Shown here: positions 32,090 to 40,445 of the stretch, in pieces
Position numbering within the stretch: position 1 is the stretch's first letter
Layout: every line of letters starts with the position of its first letter
DNA from: CAZYJR01 sp964647905
GTDB taxonomy: Bacteria; Desulfobacterota; DSM-4660; Desulfatiglandales; HGW-15
Assembly: GCA_964647905.1 (NCBI GenBank)
Contig: CAZYJR010000009.1
Span: 1 to 64,000 of the forward strand
Reading direction: 5' to 3'
Length of the DNA stretch: 64,000 nt
Notes under the pieces: generated by a model
Told to the model about the DNA's origin: nothing
The model's input: only the letters and a program-made list of their open reading frames with translations
The model's database searches: none
Position numbers and translations under genes: made by a program

Positions 32090-33277
32090 ATGGCTGCGAT
32101 TGATAAACGCTTCGAGCTAAGATTCAGAGAACTTGAAGACAATCATATCCAACTCAAGAAGCGCCTCAACGAGCTGCCCTTGATCGGCGAGGACCTGGAG
32201 CAGATGCTCAGACAAGAGCTGGACGAATTCGAGCCCTGGCGGCGGGAGGTAATGGGGGAGCTCGGTGAGATTTGCGACGATTTCAATAACGGCCAAGCCG
32301 AACTCCACAGGCGCTTCATCAAGGAATCCTCCTATTACCGAATAGTCCAGGAGGCCCCCTTTTACTGGAGAATAATGAACAAGCCCAACGGCTATCCGGG
32401 CGATGCGCAGATGATGAGCTTCATCTATCGGAATCAATTCGAAGGCAAGACCCCGTTCGGGATGTTCCTGCACAAGCATGCGGTATCCACAAAGGCATGC
32501 CAGGCGGTCAGGAACCGCAAGCAGTACCTTAGCCAGCAAATCATCGAACTGGGCCAAGGTGACGTGCTCAGCCTGGCCGCAGGGCCGGCCCAGGAGATCA
32601 AGGAGCTTCTGGATATCTATCCCGGGGATCATTTCAGATTCTTGGCCCTGGACCATGACATGGAGACACTTCACAAGTATGATATCTCGGACTCGGAAGC
32701 ACGGTTCCGCTACGCCCTGGCAAACGCCTTCCAGATCATCGCCGGCAACTACATTACTGCGAGACCCAGGAGGGTTTTGAGCCGATTCTGCTACCCCAGG
32801 AAGGACTTCAGCAGCTACATGCGTGTGCTGGCTCCCCTCAAGTACGAGCTGTACTACCTCAGGAAGGAGAGCTTTGACTTGGTCTACAGCTCCGGCCTCT
32901 ATGATTACATAAAGACATTCGCCCTGGACGACAGCAAGGGGACCGTGGCCTTGACCAGGAACCTCTTCGAGTTGCTTAGACCAGGAGGGGTCCTGATCGT
33001 GGGGAACTTCAGCCCCAAGAACCCCCCGGATCTCCGCTTCCCCATGGACTACGTATGTGAATGGCACCTCATCTATAGGGACAAGGCCGAGGTGATGGAA
33101 TTCGCCCGCACGATTCCGGAGGAACAGATAGACGACATCCAGATAGTGGAAGAGCCCACCGGCATCAACTACTTCCTCAGGATCCGGAAGCGGTCAGACC
33201 AATTCCGGCCCCTGGCGGGTCTTCAAATCCCTTGCCAAGAAGACGAGGGATTGGATAAGCTATCTCAAACCGGTTGA
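32090..33277 (+). CDS. PhcB-like SAM-dependent methyltransferase
   Basis: The 395-residue protein has a helical N-terminal region (about 1-100), then KPNGYPGDAQMMSFIY. A class I methyltransferase fold follows: VLSLAAGPAQEIKELL (SAM loop), FLALDHD, then FDLVYSSGLYDYI and LRPGGVLIVGNFSPKN. This order and the GYxGD, YSSGLYDY and GNF motifs match the family of Ralstonia PhcB. PhcB makes the quorum signal 3-hydroxypalmitate (or myristate) methyl ester. Substrate here is unproven. It follows the hybrid kinase with a one-base gap, so the two are surely cotranslated. Confidence 0.75.
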   Translation: MAAIDKRFELRFRELEDNHIQLKKRLNELPLIGEDLEQMLRQELDEFEPWRREVMGELGEICDDFNNGQAELHRRFIKESSYYRIVQEAPFYWRIMNKPNGYPGDAQMMSFIYRNQFEGKTPFGMFLHKHAVSTKACQAVRNRKQYLSQQIIELGQGDVLSLAAGPAQEIKELLDIYPGDHFRFLALDHDMETLHKYDISDSEARFRYALANAFQIIAGNYITARPRRVLSRFCYPRKDFSSYMRVLAPLKYELYYLRKESFDLVYSSGLYDYIKTFALDDSKGTVALTRNLFELLRPGGVLIVGNFSPKNPPDLRFPMDYVCEWHLIYRDKAEVMEFARTIPEEQIDDIQIVEEPTGINYFLRIRKRSDQFRPLAGLQIPCQEDEGLDKLSQTG

Positions 33278-33304
33278 GGGATCTCACTCCTTAACGCCCC
33301 GGAA

Positions 33305-33390
33305 GCGAGAGTGGCGGAACCGGTAGACGCGCTGGACTTAGGATCCAGTGGCCCATGGCCGTGCGGGTTCAACTCCCGCCTCTCGCACCA
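33305..33390 (+). tRNA. tRNA-Leu (anticodon TAG)
   Basis: The acceptor is GCGAGAG/CTCTCGC with discriminator A and encoded CCA (33388-33390). The D arm is GGCGGAACCGGTAGACGCG, and the anticodon loop CTTAGGA gives TAG. A long class II variable arm and T arm GGGTTCAACTCCC follow. No terminator is evident downstream before the small gene at 33499. Confidence 0.95.
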
Positions 33391-33498
33391 CAACAGCATC
33401 GCCCCGCCACAGACAAGAAACCGTACTATTCCGAGAGTCTGGACCGAGCTATCAACGACTTGAGCCGAGTCCCCGGGTTGCAAAGGAGGTGATTCCCT

Positions 33499-33681
33499 GT
33501 GTATGCCGCAGGCACAAGGGTGATAATGACCAAGGGGTATCGCGGGGTCAGGGGCGTGATCACTGAAAAACCCGAATCCGGATACGAGTTCTATGTGATC
33601 AAGCTGGAAAACGGGCTCCACATAGTGGCCGGGCCGTCCGCGTTCCACCAGGAGGCGGAAACCGGCTCCGGCAAACCCTGA
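33499..33681 (+). CDS. Small KOW-like protein
   Basis: The 60-residue product starts at GTG 33499, 8 bases after a perfect AAAGGAGGTG site, which strongly supports translation. Its core AAGTRVIMTKGYRGVRGVITEK resembles a KOW motif, an RNA- or protein-binding beta-barrel element found in ribosomal proteins and NusG. The rest is a short beta segment and polar tail. It may be cotranscribed with tRNA-Leu. Function unknown. Confidence 0.7.
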   Translation: MYAAGTRVIMTKGYRGVRGVITEKPESGYEFYVIKLENGLHIVAGPSAFHQEAETGSGKP

Positions 33682-33706
33682 AGTACCCCTCTCCGCAAAA
33701 AAGGGC

Positions 33707-33737
33707 TTGACTGGGATCTTTCCCTCTGTTTTATACT
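33707..33737 (+). promoter_or_regulatory. Candidate promoter of dprA-topA
   Basis: TTGACT (33707-33712) is followed by TATACT (33732-33737) with a 19-base spacer; an alternative TTTATA gives 17. It lies 73 bases before the dprA start. Confidence 0.5.
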
Positions 33738-33810
33738 CCCGCCTATTCTTTCCGGGCCGGAAAGGAATACCCCCCGAGCGATACCATGACAGGGCCGATC
33801 GGGTCACGCC

Positions 33811-34929
33811 ATGCAGCAAGACAACGGGCTTGACAGCAAACGTGAGTGGCTGTCTCTCCACCTCATCCCCGGCCTGGGCAGTCGGTCGTTCGAGAAGCTG
33901 CTCCAACGCTTCGGTTCACCGGGTGCGGTTTTCGGGGCCCCCAGCCGGGAGATCCGCTCAATCAGGGGAATGCCCGCAGAGGCGGCCGAGGGCATCCTGA
34001 AGAAGGCCTGGGTGACCGACCCGGACGAGGAGCTCCGCAAGCTGGAGCGGATAGGGGCTCGGGTGGTGACGTTCATGGATCCGGCGTACCCCGGGATCCT
34101 CAGGCGGATCCCGGGCCCGCCCATGGTCTTGTATCTCAGGGGACTGGAGCTCCCTCAGAACGAGGAGAGAATAGCCGTTGTGGGCTCCAGGAGCCCCACT
34201 CCTTACGGGCTCAAGACCGCCAGGCGGGTGGCGAAAGACTTGTCTCTCGCAGGGCTGGGCATCGTCAGCGGGCTCGCCTTGGGGGTGGATGCCGCGGGCC
34301 ATCAAGGGGCCTTGGAGGCGGGGGGAAGAACCGTGGCCGTGCTGGGGACCGGTGTGGACGTGGTTTACCCCAGGACCAACAGGAAGCTCCTGGAGCGGAT
34401 CCTGGAAAATGGCGTCTTGGTGAGCGAGTTCCCGCTGGGAACACCTCCGGAGCCCCGCAACTTCCCGGTCAGGAACCGCATAATCAGCGGGCTCTCCCGG
34501 GCGGTGGTGGTGGTGGAAGCGGCCCGGAAAAGCGGCTCCCTGATCACCGCCTCCATGGCCCTAGAGCAGGGCCGGGAAGTGTTTGCGGTGCCGGGGAGCG
34601 TCAATACCATGAAGAGCACGGGGTGTCACTTCCTGCTCAAGCACGGAGCGGCCCTGGCCGAAACCGCGGCCGACATTCTCGAAGTCCTGGGATTGGGCGA
34701 GGCCCAGCATGCGCCTGAGCGGCCTCGGGGCGCAGGGTGCGCGCCCGGGCCCGGCATGAGCCAGGCCGAGGAGCGCATCTGGGGGCTCTTGGGTGACGAC
34801 CCGGTTCATATAGACGAGATAACCCGCGTAGCGCGGATTCCTGCAGGAGAAGCCATGGCCGTTCTCACCAGGATGGAGCTCACGGGCCTCATCGAGCAGC
34901 TACCCGGAAAATTCTTCGTGCGCGCATGA
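33811..34929 (+). CDS. dprA: DNA-processing protein DprA
   Basis: The 372-residue protein has an N-terminal HhH/SAM-like part (LIPGLGSRSFEKLLQRFG). A Rossmann-like domain follows (IAVVGSRSPTPYG, GLALGVDAAGHQGAL, SEFPLGTPPEPRNFPVRNR, VVVEAARKSGSLITASMALEQ). A C-terminal winged helix (about 305-372) completes it. DprA loads RecA on incoming single-stranded DNA during transformation. dprA followed by topA is a common order; the gap here is 22 bases. Confidence 0.95.
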   Translation: MQQDNGLDSKREWLSLHLIPGLGSRSFEKLLQRFGSPGAVFGAPSREIRSIRGMPAEAAEGILKKAWVTDPDEELRKLERIGARVVTFMDPAYPGILRRIPGPPMVLYLRGLELPQNEERIAVVGSRSPTPYGLKTARRVAKDLSLAGLGIVSGLALGVDAAGHQGALEAGGRTVAVLGTGVDVVYPRTNRKLLERILENGVLVSEFPLGTPPEPRNFPVRNRIISGLSRAVVVVEAARKSGSLITASMALEQGREVFAVPGSVNTMKSTGCHFLLKHGAALAETAADILEVLGLGEAQHAPERPRGAGCAPGPGMSQAEERIWGLLGDDPVHIDEITRVARIPAGEAMAVLTRMELTGLIEQLPGKFFVRA

Positions 34930-34951
34930 ACGAGGCGGAGTAAACACGGAA

Positions 34952-37549
34952 ATGGCAGAGGGCAAGTCCCCCAAGAAGCAAAGCAAGTCCCCCCAGGGTG
35001 CGGACACGAAAGGCAAGCACCTCGTCATAGTGGAGTCCCCGGCAAAGGCCAGGACCATAAACAGGTACCTGGGCCCCGAGTATCTGGTAATGGCCTCTGT
35101 GGGACACGTCCGCGACCTGCCGGCAAAGAACCCCAAGGGGGTCAAGGACCCGGTGCCGGGAGTGGACCTGGAGCGTGACTTCCAGCCCACCTACCAGATA
35201 ATCCGGGGCAAGAAAAAGACAGTGGACGAGCTCAAACGCGCGGCCGGCAAGGCCTCGGGCATATGGCTGGCCACTGACCTGGACAGGGAAGGTGAGGCCA
35301 TTGCCTGGCACCTGGCCGAGGCCTTGGAGGTGCCGCAGGAAAAGGCGCGCCGCGTGGTCTTCAACGCCATCACCCGCGACGAGATCCAAAAGGCCTTCCG
35401 GAATCCACGCCCCATAGACCGGGACAAGGTGAACGCTCAACAGGCCCGGCGCATCCTGGACCGCATAGTCGGCTACCAGGTCTCCCCGCTCCTCTGGAAG
35501 AAGGTGGCCGGAGGGCTGAGCGCGGGCAGGGTCCAATCCGTGGCTGTGCGCCTGGTGGTGGAGCGGGAGCGCGAGATCAGGGACTTTGTGCCCGAGGAGT
35601 ACTGGAAGGTTACTGGGTGCTTTACCTCCAGGGACAAGGGAATCGAGGAGCTGAAACAGGCCTGGATGGAATGGCTGGAATCGGCCCCTCAGGTCAAAAA
35701 CGGCAGAAAGAGCGCCGGCCGCACGGTAAAGGAAAAGAACGCCTGGCTGACCGAGCATGACTCCTTTGCCGCCGAGCTGGTGGAGATGGACGGCCGCAAG
35801 TTCGAGGCGGCGAACGCCGAAGAAGCGGTCTCGGTCCTGGAGGGGATGGGGTTCAAGGTCACCGGCCGGGAGGAAGAGGAGGTCCCCGAGGCAAAGGGAC
35901 CCGCCAAGCGGCGTGTTCGGATATCCGGCTACCTGGAGGATGAAGCCGGTTGGCGCGTACGCTCGGTTCAGACCAAGCGGACCCAGAGCCGCCCTTTTGC
36001 GCCGTTTATCACCAGCACGCTCCAGCAGGCGGCTGCGAACCAATTGGGCTTCACCGCCCAGAGCACCATGCGGGCGGCCCAGGATCTCTACGAGGGGGTG
36101 AGCCTGGGAGACATGGGCTCGGTGGGCCTCATCACCTACATGCGGACCGACTCCACTCATATATCCCCCGAGGCGGTCAAAAAGGCCCGCTCCTTCATAG
36201 GCTCCACCTTCGGAGACAAGTATCTCCCGGACCGGCCCAACGTATTCACCTCGTCCAACAAGAGCGCCCAGGAGGCCCACGAGGCAATACGCCCCACTGA
36301 CGTGGATTTGACCCCGGAGAAGGTTCGGCCGTTCCTGGACGAGAGCCGTTTCAAGCTCTACCGCCTGATATGGGAACGCTTCGTGGCGTGCCAGATGGCC
36401 AATGCCCAGTGGGATACCACCACGCTGTTGGTGGAGGGCCCCGGAGAGGAGCCCAGAGCGATTTTCAAGGCCACGGGCCGGACACTGGTCTTTGACGGAC
36501 ACTACAAGGTCACCGGGGTGCCCAGCCAGTCTGAGGAGGCCGTGCTCCCGGCACTGGAGAAAGGCCGGACACTCAATGCCTTTCATGTGCAACCCTCACA
36601 GCACTTCACACAGCCGCCTCCACGCTACACAGAGGCCTCCCTGGTCAAGAAGCTGGAGACCGAGGGCATCGGGAGGCCGAGCACCTACGCCCAGATAATC
36701 CAGGTGATCCAGGATCGGAAGTACGTGGAGAAGATCCAGGGGCGGTTCCACGCCACTGACCTGGGCGAGGTGGTGACGGACAAGCTCAAGGAGGCCTTCC
36801 CGGACATCCTTCAGGTGGGTTACACCAGGGACATGGAGCAGAAGCTGGACGACATAGAGGACAAGCAGGCCGACTGGATCCACATGCTCCATCAGTTCTA
36901 CGGCCCGTTCAAGAGGGACCTGGAAGCCGCCTACCAGGGGATGGAACACGCTCGAGCAGAGACCGAGCCCGCGCCGCACACCTGCCCTGAATGCGGCGGG
37001 AGCACGGTTTACCGCTTCGGCCGCAACGGACGGTTTTTGAGCTGCGCCAGGTACCCGGATTGCAAGTTCGCCGCACCCATTGACCGCGAAGGCAACCCGG
37101 TGGGACCGACCCTCACCGATGTGGCCTGTCCCAAATGCAGCAGGCCCATGGAGCTCCGGAACGGCCGTTTCGGCCCATTCCTGAGCTGCACACAATACCC
37201 GGGCTGCGACGGCATCGTCAACCTGGACCGCAAAGGCGCGGTGGTGTCGCCCAAGGTGCCGCCCCTGGAGACCGACATCCAGTGTCCCAAGTGCTCCTCG
37301 CCCCTCAACCTCAGGCGCGGCTCAAAAGGTCCCTGGCTGAGCTGCTCCCGATTTCCCAAGTGCAGGGGCCGGCTGGGCTGGGGATTACTGGATCAGGCCG
37401 TCAAGGACAAATGGGAAAAGGCCCTGGAGGCGCACGAGGCGGCCTATCCCCCTCCCACGCTCAGGGACCTGACAGGGAAGCCCCTGGAAAAGGAGCACCG
37501 CCCCAAACCCGTTGAACCGGGTGAAGACATGGCAAACCCCTCCGCTTAA
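34952..37549 (+). CDS. topA: DNA topoisomerase I
   Basis: The 865-residue type IA enzyme relaxes negative supercoils. It has a Toprim domain (LVIVESPAKARTINRYLG; ATDLDREGEAIAWHLAEAL). The active-site Tyr is in GLITYMRTDSTHIS, followed by EAHEAIRPT and EGIGRPSTYAQII. Three C-terminal zinc fingers of the CPxC...C....C type begin at CPECGG (about residue 675), CPKCSR and CPKCSS. A 17-base GTG/ATG-rich linker after dprA suggests one transcript. No terminator was seen after it. Confidence 0.97.
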   Translation: MAEGKSPKKQSKSPQGADTKGKHLVIVESPAKARTINRYLGPEYLVMASVGHVRDLPAKNPKGVKDPVPGVDLERDFQPTYQIIRGKKKTVDELKRAAGKASGIWLATDLDREGEAIAWHLAEALEVPQEKARRVVFNAITRDEIQKAFRNPRPIDRDKVNAQQARRILDRIVGYQVSPLLWKKVAGGLSAGRVQSVAVRLVVEREREIRDFVPEEYWKVTGCFTSRDKGIEELKQAWMEWLESAPQVKNGRKSAGRTVKEKNAWLTEHDSFAAELVEMDGRKFEAANAEEAVSVLEGMGFKVTGREEEEVPEAKGPAKRRVRISGYLEDEAGWRVRSVQTKRTQSRPFAPFITSTLQQAAANQLGFTAQSTMRAAQDLYEGVSLGDMGSVGLITYMRTDSTHISPEAVKKARSFIGSTFGDKYLPDRPNVFTSSNKSAQEAHEAIRPTDVDLTPEKVRPFLDESRFKLYRLIWERFVACQMANAQWDTTTLLVEGPGEEPRAIFKATGRTLVFDGHYKVTGVPSQSEEAVLPALEKGRTLNAFHVQPSQHFTQPPPRYTEASLVKKLETEGIGRPSTYAQIIQVIQDRKYVEKIQGRFHATDLGEVVTDKLKEAFPDILQVGYTRDMEQKLDDIEDKQADWIHMLHQFYGPFKRDLEAAYQGMEHARAETEPAPHTCPECGGSTVYRFGRNGRFLSCARYPDCKFAAPIDREGNPVGPTLTDVACPKCSRPMELRNGRFGPFLSCTQYPGCDGIVNLDRKGAVVSPKVPPLETDIQCPKCSSPLNLRRGSKGPWLSCSRFPKCRGRLGWGLLDQAVKDKWEKALEAHEAAYPPPTLRDLTGKPLEKEHRPKPVEPGEDMANPSA

Positions 37550-37601
37550 CGGCGTTTCCCTTTGCTTGACCAAATTCTGTCCTTAAATCCATCATATCGC
37601 A

Positions 37602-37630
37602 TTGACTGAGAAAGCCCATTATGCTTTAAT
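37602..37630 (+). promoter_or_regulatory. Candidate promoter of the sigma54 activator gene
   Basis: TTGACT (37602-37607) is followed after 17 bases by TTTAAT (37625-37630). The start codon is 137 bases downstream. Confidence 0.45.
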
Positions 37631-37767
37631 CCACTTTCCCCCCCCAACGGCCCGGCGACTTTTTGTTACCCTGGAACCTTGGTACGGTTTGCCGGGTTGC
37701 ACTGATGTTCATTTAGAGGCTTTTTCGTCCCTTTCAGGGAGTCCCGGCATGGATGGAGGCGGCGGCC

Positions 37768-39138
37768 ATGGAGGATTTCCATTCGAGACCTCAAATACTG
37801 GTGGTGGACGACGAAAGGGCTGTGAGGGAGACATTCAAGAGGGTCCTGGAGCAAGAATTCAGGGTGCTCCTGGCCGGGTGCGGCAAGGAGGCCTTGAAGG
37901 CGCTTGCTCAGAACGACGTGGATCTGGTCCTCTTGGATATCCTGCTCCCGGACGCCCACGGTATGACCCTCCTGGAGGAGCTCAGGGATACCCGCCCCGA
38001 TGTGGCGATCATCATGGTGACCGCGTTGGGGGAGGTGGCTACAGCGGTCCAGGCCATCAAGGGGGGCGCCTATGATTACGTGGCAAAACCCTTTGTGGTG
38101 AATGACGTCCTGGACAAAATACGCCAGGCCTTGAAGTGGAGGACTCGCTCCTGCACGTACAAACATAAGGGGAGCCCGGGGGACAAACGGCCGTCCTTCG
38201 AAGGGATGGTAGGGCGGAGCGTATCAATGGTCGAGGTCTTCAGGCTCCTCTCATCGGTGGCCCGGAGCGACGGTCCGGTGCTGATACAGGGCGAGAGCGG
38301 GACCGGAAAGGAGCTCGTGGCCCGCGCGATCCACAACCGCAGCCCGAGGAAAGAAGCGCCCTTCAAGGTGGTCAACTGCGCGGCCGTGCCCCAGACACTG
38401 ATGGAGAGCGAGCTTTTCGGACACAACCGGGGAGCCTTTACGGGCGCCACCGCCTCGCTCCCGGGAAAGATAGAGCTTGCTGACGGCGGGACCGTGTTCC
38501 TGGACGACATAGACTCGCTGGATTTGAACATGCAGGCCAAGCTCCTGCGGGTGATCCAGGAAAAGGAGACTGAACGCCTGGGGAGCCACAAGGTCAAGAG
38601 GGTCGACATCCGGTTCCTGGCCTCATGCAACAAGGACCTGGTGGAGTTGATAAGGCGGGAAAGGTTCAGGGAGGACCTGTTTTTCAGGCTGAACGTATTC
38701 CCTATTCGGGTACCGCCCCTCAGGGAGAGAAGGGAGGACATTCCCCTTCTCCTTGACCACCTCCTGGAACTCTATCGAGGCAAGGAGGGTGCAGGCCCGG
38801 AGCAATTCTCGCCGGATGCGATCGAGGCCCTGACAGGCTACGACTGGCCCGGGAACGTAAGGGAGCTCGAAAACCTGGTCCAGCGAGTCTGTGCGATGGT
38901 AAGGAAGCCTTTGATATCGGTCGGTGATCTCAATATGAACATAAACGCGCCGGGGAGGCGAATGGGGCGAGCGCCGCTCAAGGCGGCGGTCAAGGGCTTT
39001 GAGCGGGATTATATCTGCCGGGTCCTGGAGAGCGTAAACGGGAGCCGCAAGGAGGCGGCCAAGCGCCTGGGCATACACCGCAACACCCTGGCCGGGAAGC
39101 TGGCCGAGCTCGGTCTGGACTCCCTGGAAAAGCCTTGA
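37768..39138 (+). CDS. NtrC-family sigma54-dependent response regulator
   Basis: The 456-residue protein has an N-terminal receiver (ILVVDDERAVRETF; acceptor Asp in VLLDILLPDAHG). An AAA+ domain follows with Walker A GESGTGKE, the sigma54-contact loop GAFTGA in ELFGHNRGAFTGAT, and Walker B TVFLDDID. It ends in a C-terminal Fis-type helix-turn-helix (RKEAAKRLGIHRNTLAGKLAELG). ATG 37768 is preferred over 37753 because GGAGG lies 8 bases before it. No kinase is adjacent and no target promoter was recognised. It converges with the MBL hydrolase gene, with 3 bases between them. Confidence 0.93.
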   Translation: MEDFHSRPQILVVDDERAVRETFKRVLEQEFRVLLAGCGKEALKALAQNDVDLVLLDILLPDAHGMTLLEELRDTRPDVAIIMVTALGEVATAVQAIKGGAYDYVAKPFVVNDVLDKIRQALKWRTRSCTYKHKGSPGDKRPSFEGMVGRSVSMVEVFRLLSSVARSDGPVLIQGESGTGKELVARAIHNRSPRKEAPFKVVNCAAVPQTLMESELFGHNRGAFTGATASLPGKIELADGGTVFLDDIDSLDLNMQAKLLRVIQEKETERLGSHKVKRVDIRFLASCNKDLVELIRRERFREDLFFRLNVFPIRVPPLRERREDIPLLLDHLLELYRGKEGAGPEQFSPDAIEALTGYDWPGNVRELENLVQRVCAMVRKPLISVGDLNMNINAPGRRMGRAPLKAAVKGFERDYICRVLESVNGSRKEAAKRLGIHRNTLAGKLAELGLDSLEKP

Positions 39139-39141
39139 TGC

Positions 39142-39915
39142 TCAAAGGGTGATCAAAGGGGTGGGTTCTCCGGGGAGGCTCACGACCACTCGGGAGCGGG
39201 CAAGCCCGCGGCTGGCAAGGGCCCGGCCGGCTGCCTGCGCGGCAGTCTCCGGCCGGTTGTTGTCGGCGCTCAAGTGGGCCGGCACCACCACTCCCAGGCC
39301 CTCGTGGGCCAGTGCCCCCAGCAGCTCTCCTGCCTGATGGTTGGACAGATGCCCTTCCGGGCCCCTGATGCGCCGCTTGACCTTGAGCGGATAAGTCCCG
39401 TTCTCCAGCATGCCCGGGTCATGATTGAACTCCATGATCAGCGCCCTGCAGCCCGCGAGCCTGGTCTCCACCAGCCTGGTGCTCCTCCCCAGGTCGGTGA
39501 TCACCCCCATACGAACCCCGTTACACGCGAGCACCAATCCCAAGGGGTCGGCCGCGTCATGGCACTTGGTAAAGGTTTCCACTGAGAGGTCTCTGAGCGT
39601 CAAGGCCTGGCCTGTCCCCATGTTCACCGGCCTGGATATGTCGCCCAGGGTGCGAAGGCCCCGCCCGAGTGTGGCTTTATTGACCAGGACCGGGATGCCC
39701 AGCCGCCTGGAAAGCGGCCCGGCCCCGCGTATGTGATCAATATGCTCATGGGTGATTATGAGGGCGTCGATAGTGCCCGGATCCACCTCTATGACCTGAA
39801 GGCGCCTCAGGATCTCCTTGCAACTCAGCCCGGCATCCACTATGACCCTGGACCTTTCGGATTCCACATAGATCGAGTTGCCGCTGCTCCCCGAAGCCAG
39901 GACCGAAAACCGCAT
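39142..39915 (-). CDS. MBL-fold metal-dependent hydrolase, YycJ/WalJ type
   Basis: The 257-residue protein matches the YycJ/VicX-like metallo-beta-lactamase group: N-terminal MRFSVLASGSSGNSIYVES, metal motif THEHIDHIRG, and distal ligands in FTKCHDA, MEFNHDPGML and HLSNHQAG. Relatives are probable nucleases or hydrolases linked to cell division and DNA repair in Firmicutes. It is the last gene of the long minus-strand operon, 42 bases after dut. Confidence 0.88.
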   Translation of the reverse strand: MRFSVLASGSSGNSIYVESERSRVIVDAGLSCKEILRRLQVIEVDPGTIDALIITHEHIDHIRGAGPLSRRLGIPVLVNKATLGRGLRTLGDISRPVNMGTGQALTLRDLSVETFTKCHDAADPLGLVLACNGVRMGVITDLGRSTRLVETRLAGCRALIMEFNHDPGMLENGTYPLKVKRRIRGPEGHLSNHQAGELLGALAHEGLGVVVPAHLSADNNRPETAAQAAGRALASRGLARSRVVVSLPGEPTPLITL

Positions 39916-39957
39916 TTCGCCTCCTCTGTGCCAACACCCAGCCGGGCCGAACCGGAA

Positions 39958-40428
39958 TCACCCCACCCCGCTGTGACCGAAGCCCCCGTCTCCCCTCGGT
40001 GTGGGCTCCAGGTCTTCCACCACCTCGAGCTCCGCCCTGAAAGCCCTGCCGATTACCATCTGGGCGATTCGGTCCCCTCTCCTGACGATGAAAGGCTCCT
40101 TGCCCCAGTTGATCATTATGATCCGGATTTCCCCCCGGTAGTCCGAGTCGATGGTCCCGGGTGCGTTCACCATGCCCACGCCGTGTTTGAGGGCTAGGCC
40201 GCTCCTCGCCCTTACCTGCCCCTCGTATCCCCTTGGAAGGGCCACTGCTATGCCCGTGGGGATCAGGGCGATCTCCCCGGGCCTAATTACCGTGTCACCG
40301 CGGACCGCTGCCCTGAGGTCCATTCCCGCGGACCCCGCGGTCTCGTAGGAAGGCAGGGGGATGTCGTATGAGCCGGGCAGTCGTTTGACTCTCACCCGGA
40401 CCGAACTGGGGGAAGAGGAAGGGCCCAT
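39958..40428 (-). CDS. dut: Deoxyuridine 5'-triphosphate nucleotidohydrolase
   Basis: The 156-residue trimeric dUTPase has all five motifs: AGMDLRA, RSGLALK, GTIDSDYRGEI, GDRIAQMVI and the C-terminal P-loop-like RGDGGFGHSG. It hydrolyses dUTP to dUMP, keeping uracil out of DNA. It follows the M16 protease gene by 17 bases. Confidence 0.96.
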   Translation of the reverse strand: MGPSSSPSSVRVRVKRLPGSYDIPLPSYETAGSAGMDLRAAVRGDTVIRPGEIALIPTGIAVALPRGYEGQVRARSGLALKHGVGMVNAPGTIDSDYRGEIRIIMINWGKEPFIVRRGDRIAQMVIGRAFRAELEVVEDLEPTPRGDGGFGHSGVG

Positions 40429-40445
40429 TGGGCGACGGCTCCCGG

